Positions 15,503-22,737 of a stretch of DNA of 34,814 bases are shown here, one piece after another. This DNA is from Lentisphaeria bacterium. Lineage in GTDB: Bacteria; Verrucomicrobiota; Lentisphaeria; Victivallales; UBA1829. Numbering within the stretch: the first letter of the stretch is position 1; the number at the start of each line of letters is the position of its first letter. Location of the stretch: NCBI GenBank assembly GCA_017455665.1, contig JAFSZN010000146.1, forward strand, positions 1-34,814. Direction: 5' to 3'. The notes below the pieces were generated by a model. That model had not been told where the DNA came from, searched no databases, and saw only the letters and a list, made by a program, of their open reading frames with translations. A program made the translations under genes and the position numbers.

Positions 15503-16690
15503 ATGTTCAATCATTGGAAAATATCCCGGCGCGACGCGGTCATGGTGGTCGTTTTCCTCCTTGCCTGCGTCGCGCTTTGGTTCCTCGACGTCCTCCATAC
15601 GGCCCCGCCGCCGGAGGGCGTCAAGTGCAAGGCGCGCATCCTCTCCGTCGACAACTCCAACATCTTCACGATCGGCCTGCTGAAGAGGGGCGAACAGCGC
15701 GTCCGCCTGAAAGTCCTCTCCGGCCCGTTCAAGGGACGCGAGTTCGACGGATCGAACATCATCCGCGCCAACATGGAGCTCGACAAGATATTCGAGCCGG
15801 GCGACCTCGCGCTCGCCGCCATCCCGTACGACGCCGACGAAAACTTCACGGTCATCGCGCAGGACCACTACCGCATCGGCTACGCGCTCCTGCTCTTCGG
15901 CCTCTTCGCGCTGCTCCTGCTCGTCTTCGCAGGCATCACCGGGTTCAACGCCCTGCTCTCCTTCGTCTTCAGCTGCCTCGTCATCTGGAAGCTCGTGATC
16001 CCGCTCGCGCTGAAGGGCGGAAACGTGCTCCTCATCACGTTCGCCGCGGTCACGCTCCTCAGCGCGGTCATCATCTTCCTGGTCGCAGGAATGACCCGGA
16101 AAGGCGTCACCGCCTTCTTCGGCGCGATCCTTGGCGTGCTCGCCAGCTGCGCCATGGCGTACATCTTCACGAAGCTCTTCAAGATCAGCGGCGGCATGAT
16201 GCCCTATTCCCAGACGCTGCTCTACTCCGGCTACGAATTCCTCAGCCTCCCCGACATCTATATCGGCGCGATCTTCCTCTCCAGCTCCGGCGCGGTCATG
16301 GACCTCGCCATGGACGTCTCCGCCGGCATGGTCGAAATCCTCCACAAACGCCCGGACATCAACCGCCGCGAGCTCATCGGCTCCGGCCTGAACATGGGCC
16401 GCAGCGTGGTCGGCACCATGACGACGACGCTTCTGCTTGCCTATTCCGGCGGATACCTCACGCTCATGATGACGTTCGCCGCGCAGGGCATCGGCCCGCT
16501 CGACTTCATCAACAACCCGTACGTCGCCTCCGAGGCGGTCAAGACGCTCGTCGGCAGTTTCGGACTCGTCCTCGTCGCCCCGTTCACGGCGTTCGTCGGC
16601 GGATTCATCATCCCGCGCAAGGCGAAAAAACAGGCGGAACCGGAACAGCTCCCGGAAGCGAAACCGGAAGCGAAACCGGAAAACGCCTGA
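15503..16690 (+). CDS. YibE/F-family multi-pass membrane protein
   Basis: YibE/F proteins are integral membrane proteins of poorly known function, sometimes suggested to be transporters. The 395-residue protein has one N-terminal helix (about 12-29), an extracytoplasmic domain (about 30-125) and then about seven to eight helices. Family-type features are GVTAFFGAILGVLASCAMAYIF, SGAVMDLAMDVSAGMVEI and GRSVVGTMTTTLLLAYSGGYLTLMM, with a last helix before GGFIIPRK. The C-terminal tail is a short Pro/Glu/Lys/Ala repeat (PEAKPEAKPENA). It starts 24 nt after the phosphatase stop with no clear promoter between, so the two are probably co-transcribed. Nothing shows a biochemical link between them. Confidence 0.88.
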   Translation: MFNHWKISRRDAVMVVVFLLACVALWFLDVLHTAPPPEGVKCKARILSVDNSNIFTIGLLKRGEQRVRLKVLSGPFKGREFDGSNIIRANMELDKIFEPGDLALAAIPYDADENFTVIAQDHYRIGYALLLFGLFALLLLVFAGITGFNALLSFVFSCLVIWKLVIPLALKGGNVLLITFAAVTLLSAVIIFLVAGMTRKGVTAFFGAILGVLASCAMAYIFTKLFKISGGMMPYSQTLLYSGYEFLSLPDIYIGAIFLSSSGAVMDLAMDVSAGMVEILHKRPDINRRELIGSGLNMGRSVVGTMTTTLLLAYSGGYLTLMMTFAAQGIGPLDFINNPYVASEAVKTLVGSFGLVLVAPFTAFVGGFIIPRKAKKQAEPEQLPEAKPEAKPENA

Positions 16691-16726
16691 CCCTTCTTTT
16701 TTCCTGCTTTTTCCGCCTCTTTTCCG

Positions 16727-16746
16727 GCTTTTTTCTATAAAAAAGC
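16727..16746. repeat. AT-rich inverted repeat behind the YibE/F gene
   Basis: GCTTTTTT and AAAAAAGC are perfect inverted repeats around CTAT, and CC/GG pairs extend the stem outward after one mismatch. It may mark the end of the phosphatase operon, but no T-run follows on the plus strand, so I do not call it a terminator. Confidence 0.4.
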
Positions 16747-16777
16747 GGGAAATCGCGAAAAAAAATGCGTTTTCCGG

Positions 16778-16805
16778 TTGTTTTCCTCCAAAACGGCGCT
16801 ATATT
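16778..16805 (+). promoter_or_regulatory. Candidate promoter of the citramalate synthase operon
   Basis: TTGTTT (16778-16783) and TATATT (16800-16805) are 16 bp apart. The start site would be near 16812, with AAGGAAAA before the ATG at 16831. Confidence 0.5.
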
Positions 16806-16830
16806 GTTTCACTTACAAGGAAAACTCGCC

Positions 16831-18441
16831 ATGCCAGACCAGAACATCCTCATATACGACTCCACGCTTCGCGACGGCGCCCAGGGAGAACATGTCTCGT
16901 TCTCGAAGGACGACAAGCTCCGTATTGCCGAAAAACTGGACGAACTAGGTGTGGCATACATCGAGGGCGGCTGGCCGGGATCCAACCCGCGCGACGCCGA
17001 GTTCTTCCGCGACGCCGCCTCCCACACGTTCAAATACGCCAAGCTCTGCGCGTTCGGCTGCACGCGCCGCAAGGAACTGACCGCCGAAAACGATCCGCAG
17101 CTGCGCGCCCTGCTCGATTCCGGCGCGCCCGTCTGCACCATCGTCGGCAAGACGCCCGCCTCGCAGGTCCGCGAGATCCTGAACGTCTCCGAGGAGGACA
17201 ACCTCGCCATGATCCGCGAATCCTGCCGGTTCCTCGCCGACGCCGGGCGCGAGGTCATATTCGACGCCGAACATTTCTTCGACGCCTGGAGCGAGGACCG
17301 CGCCTACGCCGAACGCGTGCTGAACGCGGCATGCGAGGGCGGCGCTTCCGCGGTCACCATCTGCGACACCAACGGCGGGCTGCTCCCCGTCGAGATCCTC
17401 GACATCACGAAGCAGGTCCGTGCGATCCTCCCCGAAAACATCGTCCTCGGCATCCACTGCCACAACGATTCCGGCACGGCCGTCGCGAACTCCATCGTCG
17501 CCGTGCGAAGCGGCGCCCGCCTCGTGCAGGGCACGGTGAACGGCATCGGGGAGCGCTGCGGCAACGCCAACCTCTGCACCATCATCCCGAATTTCGAGCT
17601 CAAAACCGGTTTCCGCTGCCTTCCGCCCGGCCACCTCGCCATGCTGAAGGACGTCAGCGATTTCGTCTGCGAGAAAGCCAATATGCGCCCCGACGCCCAC
17701 GCCCCGTACGTCGGCGAAAGTGCGTTCGCGCACAAGGCCGGGCTCCACGTCGACGCCATCGCGAAGAACCCGGTCACGTTCGAGCACGTCCGCCCCGAAT
17801 CCGTCGGCAACCGCCGCCGCATCCTCATCTCCGAGCTCTCCGGACGCCATTCGCTCACCATGAAGGCCGCCGAATTCGGCATCGACCTGCGCGATTCCCG
17901 CCTCGGCAACGCCGGGCTCCAGGAGCTTAAGAAACGCGAACGCGCCGGGTACGAATACGAGACCGCCGAGGCGTCGTTCGTCGTGCTGATGCACAAGGTC
18001 ATGAACCTCTGGCCCTCCTACTTCACCCTCGAGGGCTTCCGCGTCATCATCGAAAAACGCGGCGAAGGCGACCGCGTGGTCTCCGAAGCCACCGTCAAGC
18101 TCAGCGTCGGCGGCGTCTCCCAGCTCACCGCCGCGGAAGGCGACGGCCCGGTCAACGCGCTCGACCTCGCGCTCCGAAAGGCGCTCGAACGGTTCTACCC
18201 CGCGCTCCGCGACGTCTCCCTCATCGACTTCAAAGTCCGCATCCTCGAGAACCTAAACGGCACCGCCGCCCAGACGCGCGTCCGCATCCAGAGCCACGAC
18301 TCCACCAGCGTGTGGGACACCGTCGGCGTCAGCGAAAACATCATCGAAGCATCCTGGATCGCCCTCGCCGATTCCGTGGAATACGCCCTCTTCAAGAAAC
18401 ACATCGCACCCTCAAACAGCCAGGAAGGACCCGAACCATGA
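16831..18441 (+). CDS. cimA: (R)-citramalate synthase
   Basis: This class joins pyruvate and acetyl-CoA to citramalate, the threonine-independent entry to isoleucine. The 536-residue protein has a DRE-TIM barrel (about 5-280) with the metal and catalytic segment DSTLRDGAQGEHVSF (Asp10, Arg14, Asp15), the citramalate-type IEGGWPGSNPRD, and the metal-binding GIHCHNDSGTAVANS. The C-terminal regulatory LeuA-dimer-type domain (about 395-520) normally binds isoleucine or leucine. ESAFAHKAGLHVDAI is the usual linker segment. The true start is ATG 16831 behind AAGGAA; the frame is open further upstream without support. Sequence style favours citramalate over 2-isopropylmalate or homocitrate synthase. 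The stop overlaps the next start. Confidence 0.92.
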   Translation: MPDQNILIYDSTLRDGAQGEHVSFSKDDKLRIAEKLDELGVAYIEGGWPGSNPRDAEFFRDAASHTFKYAKLCAFGCTRRKELTAENDPQLRALLDSGAPVCTIVGKTPASQVREILNVSEEDNLAMIRESCRFLADAGREVIFDAEHFFDAWSEDRAYAERVLNAACEGGASAVTICDTNGGLLPVEILDITKQVRAILPENIVLGIHCHNDSGTAVANSIVAVRSGARLVQGTVNGIGERCGNANLCTIIPNFELKTGFRCLPPGHLAMLKDVSDFVCEKANMRPDAHAPYVGESAFAHKAGLHVDAIAKNPVTFEHVRPESVGNRRRILISELSGRHSLTMKAAEFGIDLRDSRLGNAGLQELKKRERAGYEYETAEASFVVLMHKVMNLWPSYFTLEGFRVIIEKRGEGDRVVSEATVKLSVGGVSQLTAAEGDGPVNALDLALRKALERFYPALRDVSLIDFKVRILENLNGTAAQTRVRIQSHDSTSVWDTVGVSENIIEASWIALADSVEYALFKKHIAPSNSQEGPEP

Positions 18442-18806
18442 CCCGGCGTTTTCTTTTGATTCTGACCATCGTGCTCATCGGCACGTTCTATTTCGCGCCC
18501 CAGCCCAAGGCCGAGGCGTTCGACCCCGTCACCCTCGCCATCCTGACTCCGCTCGCCATCCAGGGCGCGAAGATCCTCGCCCCATACGTGATCCGCGGCC
18601 TCAAAAACGTCGCCGTCGTCGGGGTGCGCTCCGCAAAATACCTCCTCAAATTCTTCCTGGTCCCGGTCGGGCTCGTGGAATGCATCATCATGCCGTGGCG
18701 CATCTCGACTGGGCTGAGCCACATGGGGCAAGGGTTCATAGGATTGTTCTGTTTCGTCGGCAACCTATGTCTGATACCGGTCGCCATCTTTGGCGTCGGC
18801 GTTTAG
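18438..18806 (+). CDS. Small hydrophobic envelope protein, translationally coupled to cimA
   Basis: I do not recognise this 122-residue protein. It begins with a signal-type or anchor helix (about 4-19, FLLILTIVLIGTFYF) ending near PKAEA, has an amphipathic middle with a hydrophobic stretch (VTLAILTPLAIQGAKILAPYVI), and ends in two more hydrophobic stretches (about 68-83 and 100-120). Its ATG shares bases with the cimA stop (ATGA at 18438-18441), and AGGA lies just upstream, so it is translated by coupling. Codon use matches the neighbours. The overlap argues for a real gene, but a link to isoleucine synthesis is not implied. Confidence 0.7.
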   Translation: MTRRFLLILTIVLIGTFYFAPQPKAEAFDPVTLAILTPLAIQGAKILAPYVIRGLKNVAVVGVRSAKYLLKFFLVPVGLVECIIMPWRISTGLSHMGQGFIGLFCFVGNLCLIPVAIFGVGV

Positions 18807-18823
18807 CGGGGACGTGCTGAACA

Positions 18824-19258
18824 ATGCCGAACGAAAAACGTCCGCCCGAAGGGACCGCCACAGGCCGCGCCCGCAAGAAGATGGACCCCATCCTCCGCGA
18901 ATGGTACGGCGAGGACGGTTCCGGCGGCGAACTCATGAAGTATCTGCCCGGCACGCAGCCCGTCGGAGACGTGCTTCAGCGCGTCATGCGGAAAAAACTG
19001 CCGCACGGTGTCGCGGATTTCAGGACGATCTCAGAGAGGTGGGCAGACATCGCGGGCGCGGTCGCGGCGAAGCACACCACGCCGCTTTCCATTTCGGACA
19101 AAACGCTCTTCATCGAGGTGGAGCATCCCGCCTATCTGGCGTCCGTCCGCACGAAAACCGTGCAGACCGCCATCCTCGCGCGCATCGCCGAGCTGATCGG
19201 CGCCGACAAATGCACTGCCCTGACCTTCACTCCCGCGGGACGCCGCCGCACAGTATGA
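18824..19258 (+). CDS. DciA-like (DUF721) protein
   Basis: DciA proteins help load the replicative helicase DnaB in bacteria lacking DnaC. This 144-residue protein has a charged, probably disordered N-terminus (1-40) and then the DUF721 core (about 45-135): VGDVLQRVMRKKLPHGV, ISERWADIAGAVAAKHTTPLSISDKTLFIEVEHPAYLASV. The W-x2-I-x-G-x5-HT-P pattern and the strand LFIEVEHPAYLASV are the family hallmark. It starts 17 nt after the preceding stop and ends 7 nt before birA, so it sits inside the cimA operon. The usual dnaA/recF neighbourhood is absent. Family assignment is by pattern only. Confidence 0.75.
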   Translation: MPNEKRPPEGTATGRARKKMDPILREWYGEDGSGGELMKYLPGTQPVGDVLQRVMRKKLPHGVADFRTISERWADIAGAVAAKHTTPLSISDKTLFIEVEHPAYLASVRTKTVQTAILARIAELIGADKCTALTFTPAGRRRTV

Positions 19259-19265
19259 CTCCGCT

Positions 19266-19988
19266 ATGATCTTCTTCGACACCATCGACTCCACGACCGC
19301 CTGGGCGGTCGCCCATTTCGCCGAACTGAACGACCGCGAGCTCGTCGCCGCCGCCACGCAGACCGCCGGACGCGGCCGCCTCGACCGCAAATGGATCTCC
19401 CCGCGCGGCAACATCTACGCCAGCTTCGTACAGAAGAATGTGAACAGCCCTCTGCTCGGCGTCGCAGCCGGATCGCTCGCCGTCCTCGACCTCGTGCGCG
19501 AGCTCGCCCCCGCCGAAAAGTTTCACATCAAGTGGCCGAACGACGTCTTCCGCGGCACGGCGAAGATATCCGGCATCCTCTCCCAGTTCATCTCCCCCCG
19601 AAACGGCGCGCCCGGCGGACTCGTGACCGGGATGGGCGTCAACCTGAACATGACGCGCGAACAGCTTGCGGCCGCCTCGCAGGAGGCAACGTCCATCCTT
19701 ATCCTGACCGGCACACCGTGCGATTACGAGGCGGCGCTGCATCGCTTCGAGGAGATCCTGCACGACCACGCCGACGTCCTGAAAAACGCCCCGGAAACGC
19801 TCTTCTCTCGCTGGAAATCCGAGAACGGACTACTCGGAAAACGCGTGGAATTCCTCGCGGGCGACGGCTCCCGCCTCACCGGGATTTTCCGAGACATCGC
19901 CGACGACGGCTCCGTCATCCTCGACGAAGACGACGGCCGCACGCTCACGCTGAACTGCGGCGACGTGCGGCTGCAGACCCGAGCTTGA
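19266..19988 (+). CDS. birA: Biotin-[acetyl-CoA carboxylase] ligase, catalytic form without HTH
   Basis: The enzyme attaches biotin through biotinyl-AMP to the carrier protein of acetyl-CoA carboxylase. The 240-residue protein holds only the catalytic and C-terminal SH3-like domains. DSTTAWA near 8-14, the biotinyl-AMP loop GRGRLDRKW (35-43), SPRGNIYAS, KWPNDV (89-94) with the key lysine, and KISGIL (100-105) are all present. The C-terminal domain covers about 190-238. No N-terminal winged helix exists, so it cannot repress transcription as E. coli BirA does (a monofunctional, group I type). It begins 7 nt after the DciA-like gene. Confidence 0.93.
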   Translation: MIFFDTIDSTTAWAVAHFAELNDRELVAAATQTAGRGRLDRKWISPRGNIYASFVQKNVNSPLLGVAAGSLAVLDLVRELAPAEKFHIKWPNDVFRGTAKISGILSQFISPRNGAPGGLVTGMGVNLNMTREQLAAASQEATSILILTGTPCDYEAALHRFEEILHDHADVLKNAPETLFSRWKSENGLLGKRVEFLAGDGSRLTGIFRDIADDGSVILDEDDGRTLTLNCGDVRLQTRA

Positions 19989-20012
19989 TTTTCGCGCGAA
20001 CGCGTGTATAGT
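19985..20012 (+). promoter_or_regulatory. Promoter of ruvA
   Basis: TTGATT (19985-19990) and TATAGT (20007-20012) are 16 bp apart. The -35 box overlaps the birA stop codon. The leader would be about 45 nt, with GGAAGGA before the ATG at 20063. Confidence 0.6.
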
Positions 20013-20062
20013 ATCTGCTAAACATCACAACAACCCGGCATACGCCCGGAAGGACCGCTCCC

Positions 20063-20677
20063 ATGATCGCTCAGCTCACAGGCAAAATCGTTTCCCTCAG
20101 CTTCACTGAACTCATCCTCGACGTGAACGGCGTCGGATATTTCGTCTCCATCCCCATGAGCACCTACGACGTGCTGCAGAAGGCGGGCGAAGGCGGCACA
20201 GCCACGGTCCTGACCTGGCTCCAGGTCCGCGAGGACGCGCTCCAGCTCTACGGATTCGCGAAGAAAGATGAGCTCGAGATCTTCAAACTCCTGCTCACTG
20301 TGAACGGCATCGGCGCGAAGACCTCCCTCGCCATCCTCAGCAGCATGAACATCCCAGCGTTCTGCAACGCCATCGTCAACGCCGACATCAAGGTCCTCAA
20401 GCACATCAGCGGCATCGGCCCCAGGTCCGCCGAACGCATGATCGTCGAGCTCCGCGACAAGATCGTAAAGCTCTTCCCCGAGCTCGCGTTCGCCGGGCTC
20501 CCGCAGGACATCCCGCAGTCGCGCGAGATGGAGGACGCCCTCCTCGCGCTCGAACAGCTCGGATTCCAGCGGGCGAAGATCCAGAAGACCGTCGCCGACC
20601 TCGTCGCCGCCATGCCCGAACAGGAACGCTCCAGCGAAAACATCATCCGCAAGGCACTCCGCAAGCTCAACGGTTGA
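20063..20677 (+). CDS. ruvA: Holliday junction branch migration protein RuvA
   Basis: RuvA binds four-way DNA junctions as a tetramer and recruits the RuvB motor. The 204 residues match the family. The N-terminal OB-fold (about 1-62) starts MIAQLTGKIVSLSFTELILDVNGVGYFVSIP. The double helix-hairpin-helix (about 63-140) has LLTVNGIGAKTSLAILS and LKHISGIGPRSAERMIVELRDKI. The RuvB-binding three-helix domain is at about 155-203 (ALLALEQLGFQ, IIRKALRKLNG). Neither ruvB nor ruvC is adjacent. It is followed by a paired-hairpin repeat and a strong terminator, so it is probably monocistronic from its own promoter. Confidence 0.97.
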   Translation: MIAQLTGKIVSLSFTELILDVNGVGYFVSIPMSTYDVLQKAGEGGTATVLTWLQVREDALQLYGFAKKDELEIFKLLLTVNGIGAKTSLAILSSMNIPAFCNAIVNADIKVLKHISGIGPRSAERMIVELRDKIVKLFPELAFAGLPQDIPQSREMEDALLALEQLGFQRAKIQKTVADLVAAMPEQERSSENIIRKALRKLNG

Positions 20678-20682
20678 GCTGA

Positions 20683-20724
20683 GCGGAGCTTGCTCCGCAG
20701 CAGTGTCCGGTTGAACTCGGACAC
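20683..20724 (+). repeat. Paired-hairpin dispersed repeat, copy 2
   Basis: GCGGAGC-TT-GCTCCGC (20683-20698) is followed after AGCA by GTGTCCG-GTTGAACT-CGGACAC (20703-20724). Both stems are perfect. It starts 6 nt after the ruvA stop and has the same order as copy 1. Confidence 0.8.
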
Positions 20725-20728
20725 GCAC

Positions 20729-20759
20729 AAGACCGCCTCATTTCCGGGCGGTCTTTTTT
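20729..20759 (+). terminator. Intrinsic terminator of ruvA
   Basis: AAGACCGCC (20729-20737) pairs perfectly with GGCGGTCTT (20747-20755) around a 9-nt loop, followed by a run of T. Confidence 0.93.
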
Positions 20760-20939
20760 GTGCCTTTTTTCAGCTCGATTCCGCCTCATTTTCACACCAG
20801 TGATTTGTTCGATATCATCAAGGTCTATTGAGCTCAGAACAAACGCTTTTTGAGGCGAATATGCCTTATTGACCGCGCATGATGCACACATGCGTCCTCG
20901 CGTATGCGCGCGACCTCACGATGAGCTCAATCGAATCAG

Positions 20940-20970
20940 TCCTGTAGGACCTGTAAGTCCTATCTTTTTT
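20940..20970 (+). repeat. Overlapping mini-hairpins followed by T-run
   Basis: CCTGTAGG is an inverted repeat, and AGGAC-CTGTAA-GTCCT (20946-20961) overlaps it and is followed by ATCTTTTTT. The overlapping arms could form either hairpin. It may be a weak terminator or a short palindromic repeat. Confidence 0.4.
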
Positions 20971-21092
20971 ACCTCGTTTTTACCTCACGGAACTGCTTCG
21001 TGCCATATACGCACTTTTTTTCGCGTTTTTCTCCCGCGAAACGGCATCCGTGAAAAGTCTCTGTTTTTCGCGTTTTATCCGCCGAAAGGGGC

Positions 21093-21149
21093 AAAAAGGG
21101 GGCGAAAAAAGGGCAAAAACGAAAAAAATCGAAAAAAAATCGAAAAAAA
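21093..21149. promoter_or_regulatory. Phased A-tracts, probable curved DNA upstream of mraZ
   Basis: Runs of five to eight A begin near 21093, 21105, 21115, 21122, 21132 and 21143, mostly 10-12 bp apart. The last three read as repeated TCG plus A-run units. Helically phased A-tracts bend DNA and often stimulate the next promoter, here at 21163. Confidence 0.55.
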
Positions 21150-21162
21150 GTTTGTTTTCGGC

Positions 21163-21190
21163 TTGAAAAAAGGCGGATGTAGGGTAAATT
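21163..21190 (+). promoter_or_regulatory. Candidate promoter of the mraZ operon
   Basis: TTGAAA (21163-21168) and TAAATT (21185-21190) are 16 bp apart. The -10 region overlaps the first AGGGT box, as expected for a promoter repressed by MraZ. Confidence 0.55.
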
Positions 21191-21235
21191 AGGGGAAGAA
21201 AGGTGAAAATAGGGGTCCCGAAGGGGAACCAGGGA
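21181..21235 (+). promoter_or_regulatory. Array of AGG-type boxes with 10-bp period, probable MraZ operator
   Basis: AGGGT (21181), AGGGG (21191), AGGTG (21201), AGGGG (21211), AGGGG (21222) and AGGGA (21231) lie in one orientation at about 10-bp steps. In Gammaproteobacteria MraZ binds direct TGGGN repeats separated by 5 nt, which is the same period. The array covers the -10 box and the leader up to 18 nt before the mraZ start. The base before GGG is A rather than T, which fits divergence of the protein. Confidence 0.65.
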
Positions 21236-21252
21236 ACATCTCGAAAACGGCC

Positions 21253-21714
21253 ATGGCAAACGACACGAAAACAACCTCAAATTTCTGCATTCTGAGCGGC
21301 AACTGCGAGTACAAGCTCGACAGCCAGCACCGCGTTGCAGTGCCTTCGGACTGGCGCAGCCAGACTCCGACCGGCTGTTTCGTGCTCATCCCCGGCCGGG
21401 ACCAGACGCTTCAGCTGTACACGGAGGAAGTGTACAACGAGCGCATCGGAGCGAAACTCAATTCGCTTTCCCCGTCGAATCCCGCCGACCTCAAGAAACT
21501 CCGCCAGCTGGGCGCACGCACGTTCAAGCTCCAGTGCGACAAACAGGGCCGCATCCAGATCCCGCAGATCCTGATGGATTTCGCCGGGCTCAAGGACACC
21601 GTCGCCTTCATCGCATCCGGCAACTTCGGCCAGATCATGGACGGAGCCCGCTGGAAAGCCGAGTTCGAAGCATTCAACGAGACCGGCGACAGCTTCCTGG
21701 ACGTGCTGGATTAA
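21253..21714 (+). CDS. mraZ: Transcriptional regulator MraZ
   Basis: MraZ is a ring-forming DNA-binding protein that represses the division and cell-wall cluster it heads. The 153-residue protein has two SpoVT/AbrB-type repeats, each with the DxxxRxxxP signature: DSQHRVAVP near 23-31 and DKQGRIQIP near 95-103. LGARTFKLQCDKQGRI is strongly MraZ-like. It is slightly longer than usual by an N-terminal extension (1-12). No clear Shine-Dalgarno lies at the usual distance from ATG 21253. The next gene, rsmH, starts 12 nt after its stop, the universal mraZ-rsmH order. Autoregulation through the upstream AGG boxes is likely. Confidence 0.93.
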   Translation: MANDTKTTSNFCILSGNCEYKLDSQHRVAVPSDWRSQTPTGCFVLIPGRDQTLQLYTEEVYNERIGAKLNSLSPSNPADLKKLRQLGARTFKLQCDKQGRIQIPQILMDFAGLKDTVAFIASGNFGQIMDGARWKAEFEAFNETGDSFLDVLD

Positions 21715-21726
21715 GGAGAACGCGGC

Positions 21727-22713
21727 ATGACGCAGACCATGAACATACAGGAAAAACAGATGGAAGCCCCGAAGCACATCCCCGTGCTCCCGGAGGCCGT
21801 CTGCTCGTTCCTCGCGCCCGAATCCCGCACCGTCCGCCGCATCATCGACGGCACCGTTGGGTACGGCGGCCACAGCTCGCTGCTCCTGAAATGCAAGCCC
21901 GAGGCGGAACTGCTCGGCCTCGACCGCGACGAAGACGCCCTGGCGGCGGCGCGCGAACGCCTCGCCTTCGCCGGCGACCGCGTACACCTCATGCACTCCG
22001 ACTACTCCCGCATGGCGGACCGCGCAGCGGCGCTCGGCTGGGACAAGGTCGATACCATACTCCTTGACATCGGCGTATCCTCCAGGCAGATCGACGACGC
22101 GGAACGCGGTTTCTCGTTCCGGTTCGCCGAAGCCCCGCTGGATATGCGGATGGACCGTTCCCGCGGACGCACCGCCGCGGACATCGTCAACACGCAATCA
22201 GAAGAGGATCTTACTACCATATTCCGCGACTACGGCGAGATCCGCGAGGCGCGCCGCCTCGCCCGCCGCATCGTCGAACTCCGTCAATCCAAACCTTTCC
22301 TCACCTGCGGGGACCTGGCGGGCGTCTGCGACGACGTTCTCGGCCGGTTCCACCACAAGGGCGGACGCAAGGGCCCGCCCGCTCCCACTCTCGCGTTTCA
22401 GGCGCTCCGGATCGCCGTCAACGGGGAACTCGACGAACTCCGCGACGGCCTTCAGGCGGCTGTCGATCTTCTGTCTCCCGGCGGCCGCATGGCGGTCATC
22501 AGCTTCCATTCGCTCGAAGACCGCATCGTCAAGAACTTCATCCGGGACATGGCGATGAACTGCAAATGTCCGCCCGGCACCCCGGTCTGCATCTGCTCCT
22601 GGCGTGCCGTCCTGAAACCCCTGACCAGGAAGCCCGTCGAGGCCGACGAACGCGAACTCGCCGCCAACCCGAGGGCCGCCTGTGCCAAACTTCGCGCTGC
22701 AGAAAAACTTTAA
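21727..22713 (+). CDS. rsmH: 16S rRNA m4C1402 methyltransferase RsmH
   Basis: RsmH methylates N4 of C1402 in 16S rRNA, the same nucleotide whose ribose is methylated by RsmI, encoded at 31620. The 328-residue protein shows HIPVLPEAVCSFL (17-29), the SAM motif DGTVGYGGHS (41-50), LLDIGVSSRQIDDAERGFSF near 115-134 and MAVISFHSLEDRIVKNFIRD near 255-274. The C-terminus with KPLTRKPVEADERELAANPRA and AKLRAAEK is typical. The start at 21727 follows AAGGAG; in-frame ATGs at 21739 and 21760 are less well placed. Confidence 0.96.
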   Translation: MTQTMNIQEKQMEAPKHIPVLPEAVCSFLAPESRTVRRIIDGTVGYGGHSSLLLKCKPEAELLGLDRDEDALAAARERLAFAGDRVHLMHSDYSRMADRAAALGWDKVDTILLDIGVSSRQIDDAERGFSFRFAEAPLDMRMDRSRGRTAADIVNTQSEEDLTTIFRDYGEIREARRLARRIVELRQSKPFLTCGDLAGVCDDVLGRFHHKGGRKGPPAPTLAFQALRIAVNGELDELRDGLQAAVDLLSPGGRMAVISFHSLEDRIVKNFIRDMAMNCKCPPGTPVCICSWRAVLKPLTRKPVEADERELAANPRAACAKLRAAEKL

Positions 22714-22737
22714 CCATAACACGAGAGCGGGACAAAC

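Larger units (their letters stand above)
20678..21252. other. 575-base gene-free region between ruvA and mraZ
   Basis: In order it holds a paired-hairpin repeat, the ruvA terminator, about 180 bases in which I see no clear feature, a small hairpin cluster near 20940-20970, a T- and A-rich tract with phased A-runs, the mraZ promoter and a row of AGG-type boxes. The short open frames crossing it pass through the terminator or are low-complexity Lys/Arg and Phe runs, so I do not call them genes. Confidence 0.7.

Noticed and set aside
13940..16345. An 801-codon minus-strand frame opposite the phosphatase and YibE/F genes
   Set aside because: Low-complexity Glu/Asp/Val/Gly composition and complete overlap with two recognised genes mark it as a codon-bias shadow.
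20667..20891. A 74-codon minus-strand frame containing SSIDLDDIEQITGVKMRR
   Set aside because: The middle looks protein-like, perhaps a decayed remnant, but the frame reads through the ruvA terminator and the hairpin repeat, so I do not call it a gene.
20869..21192. A 107-codon plus-strand frame before mraZ
   Set aside because: It is built from T-rich and A-rich low-complexity DNA (Phe runs, then Lys/Arg runs) and covers the curved DNA and promoter of mraZ.
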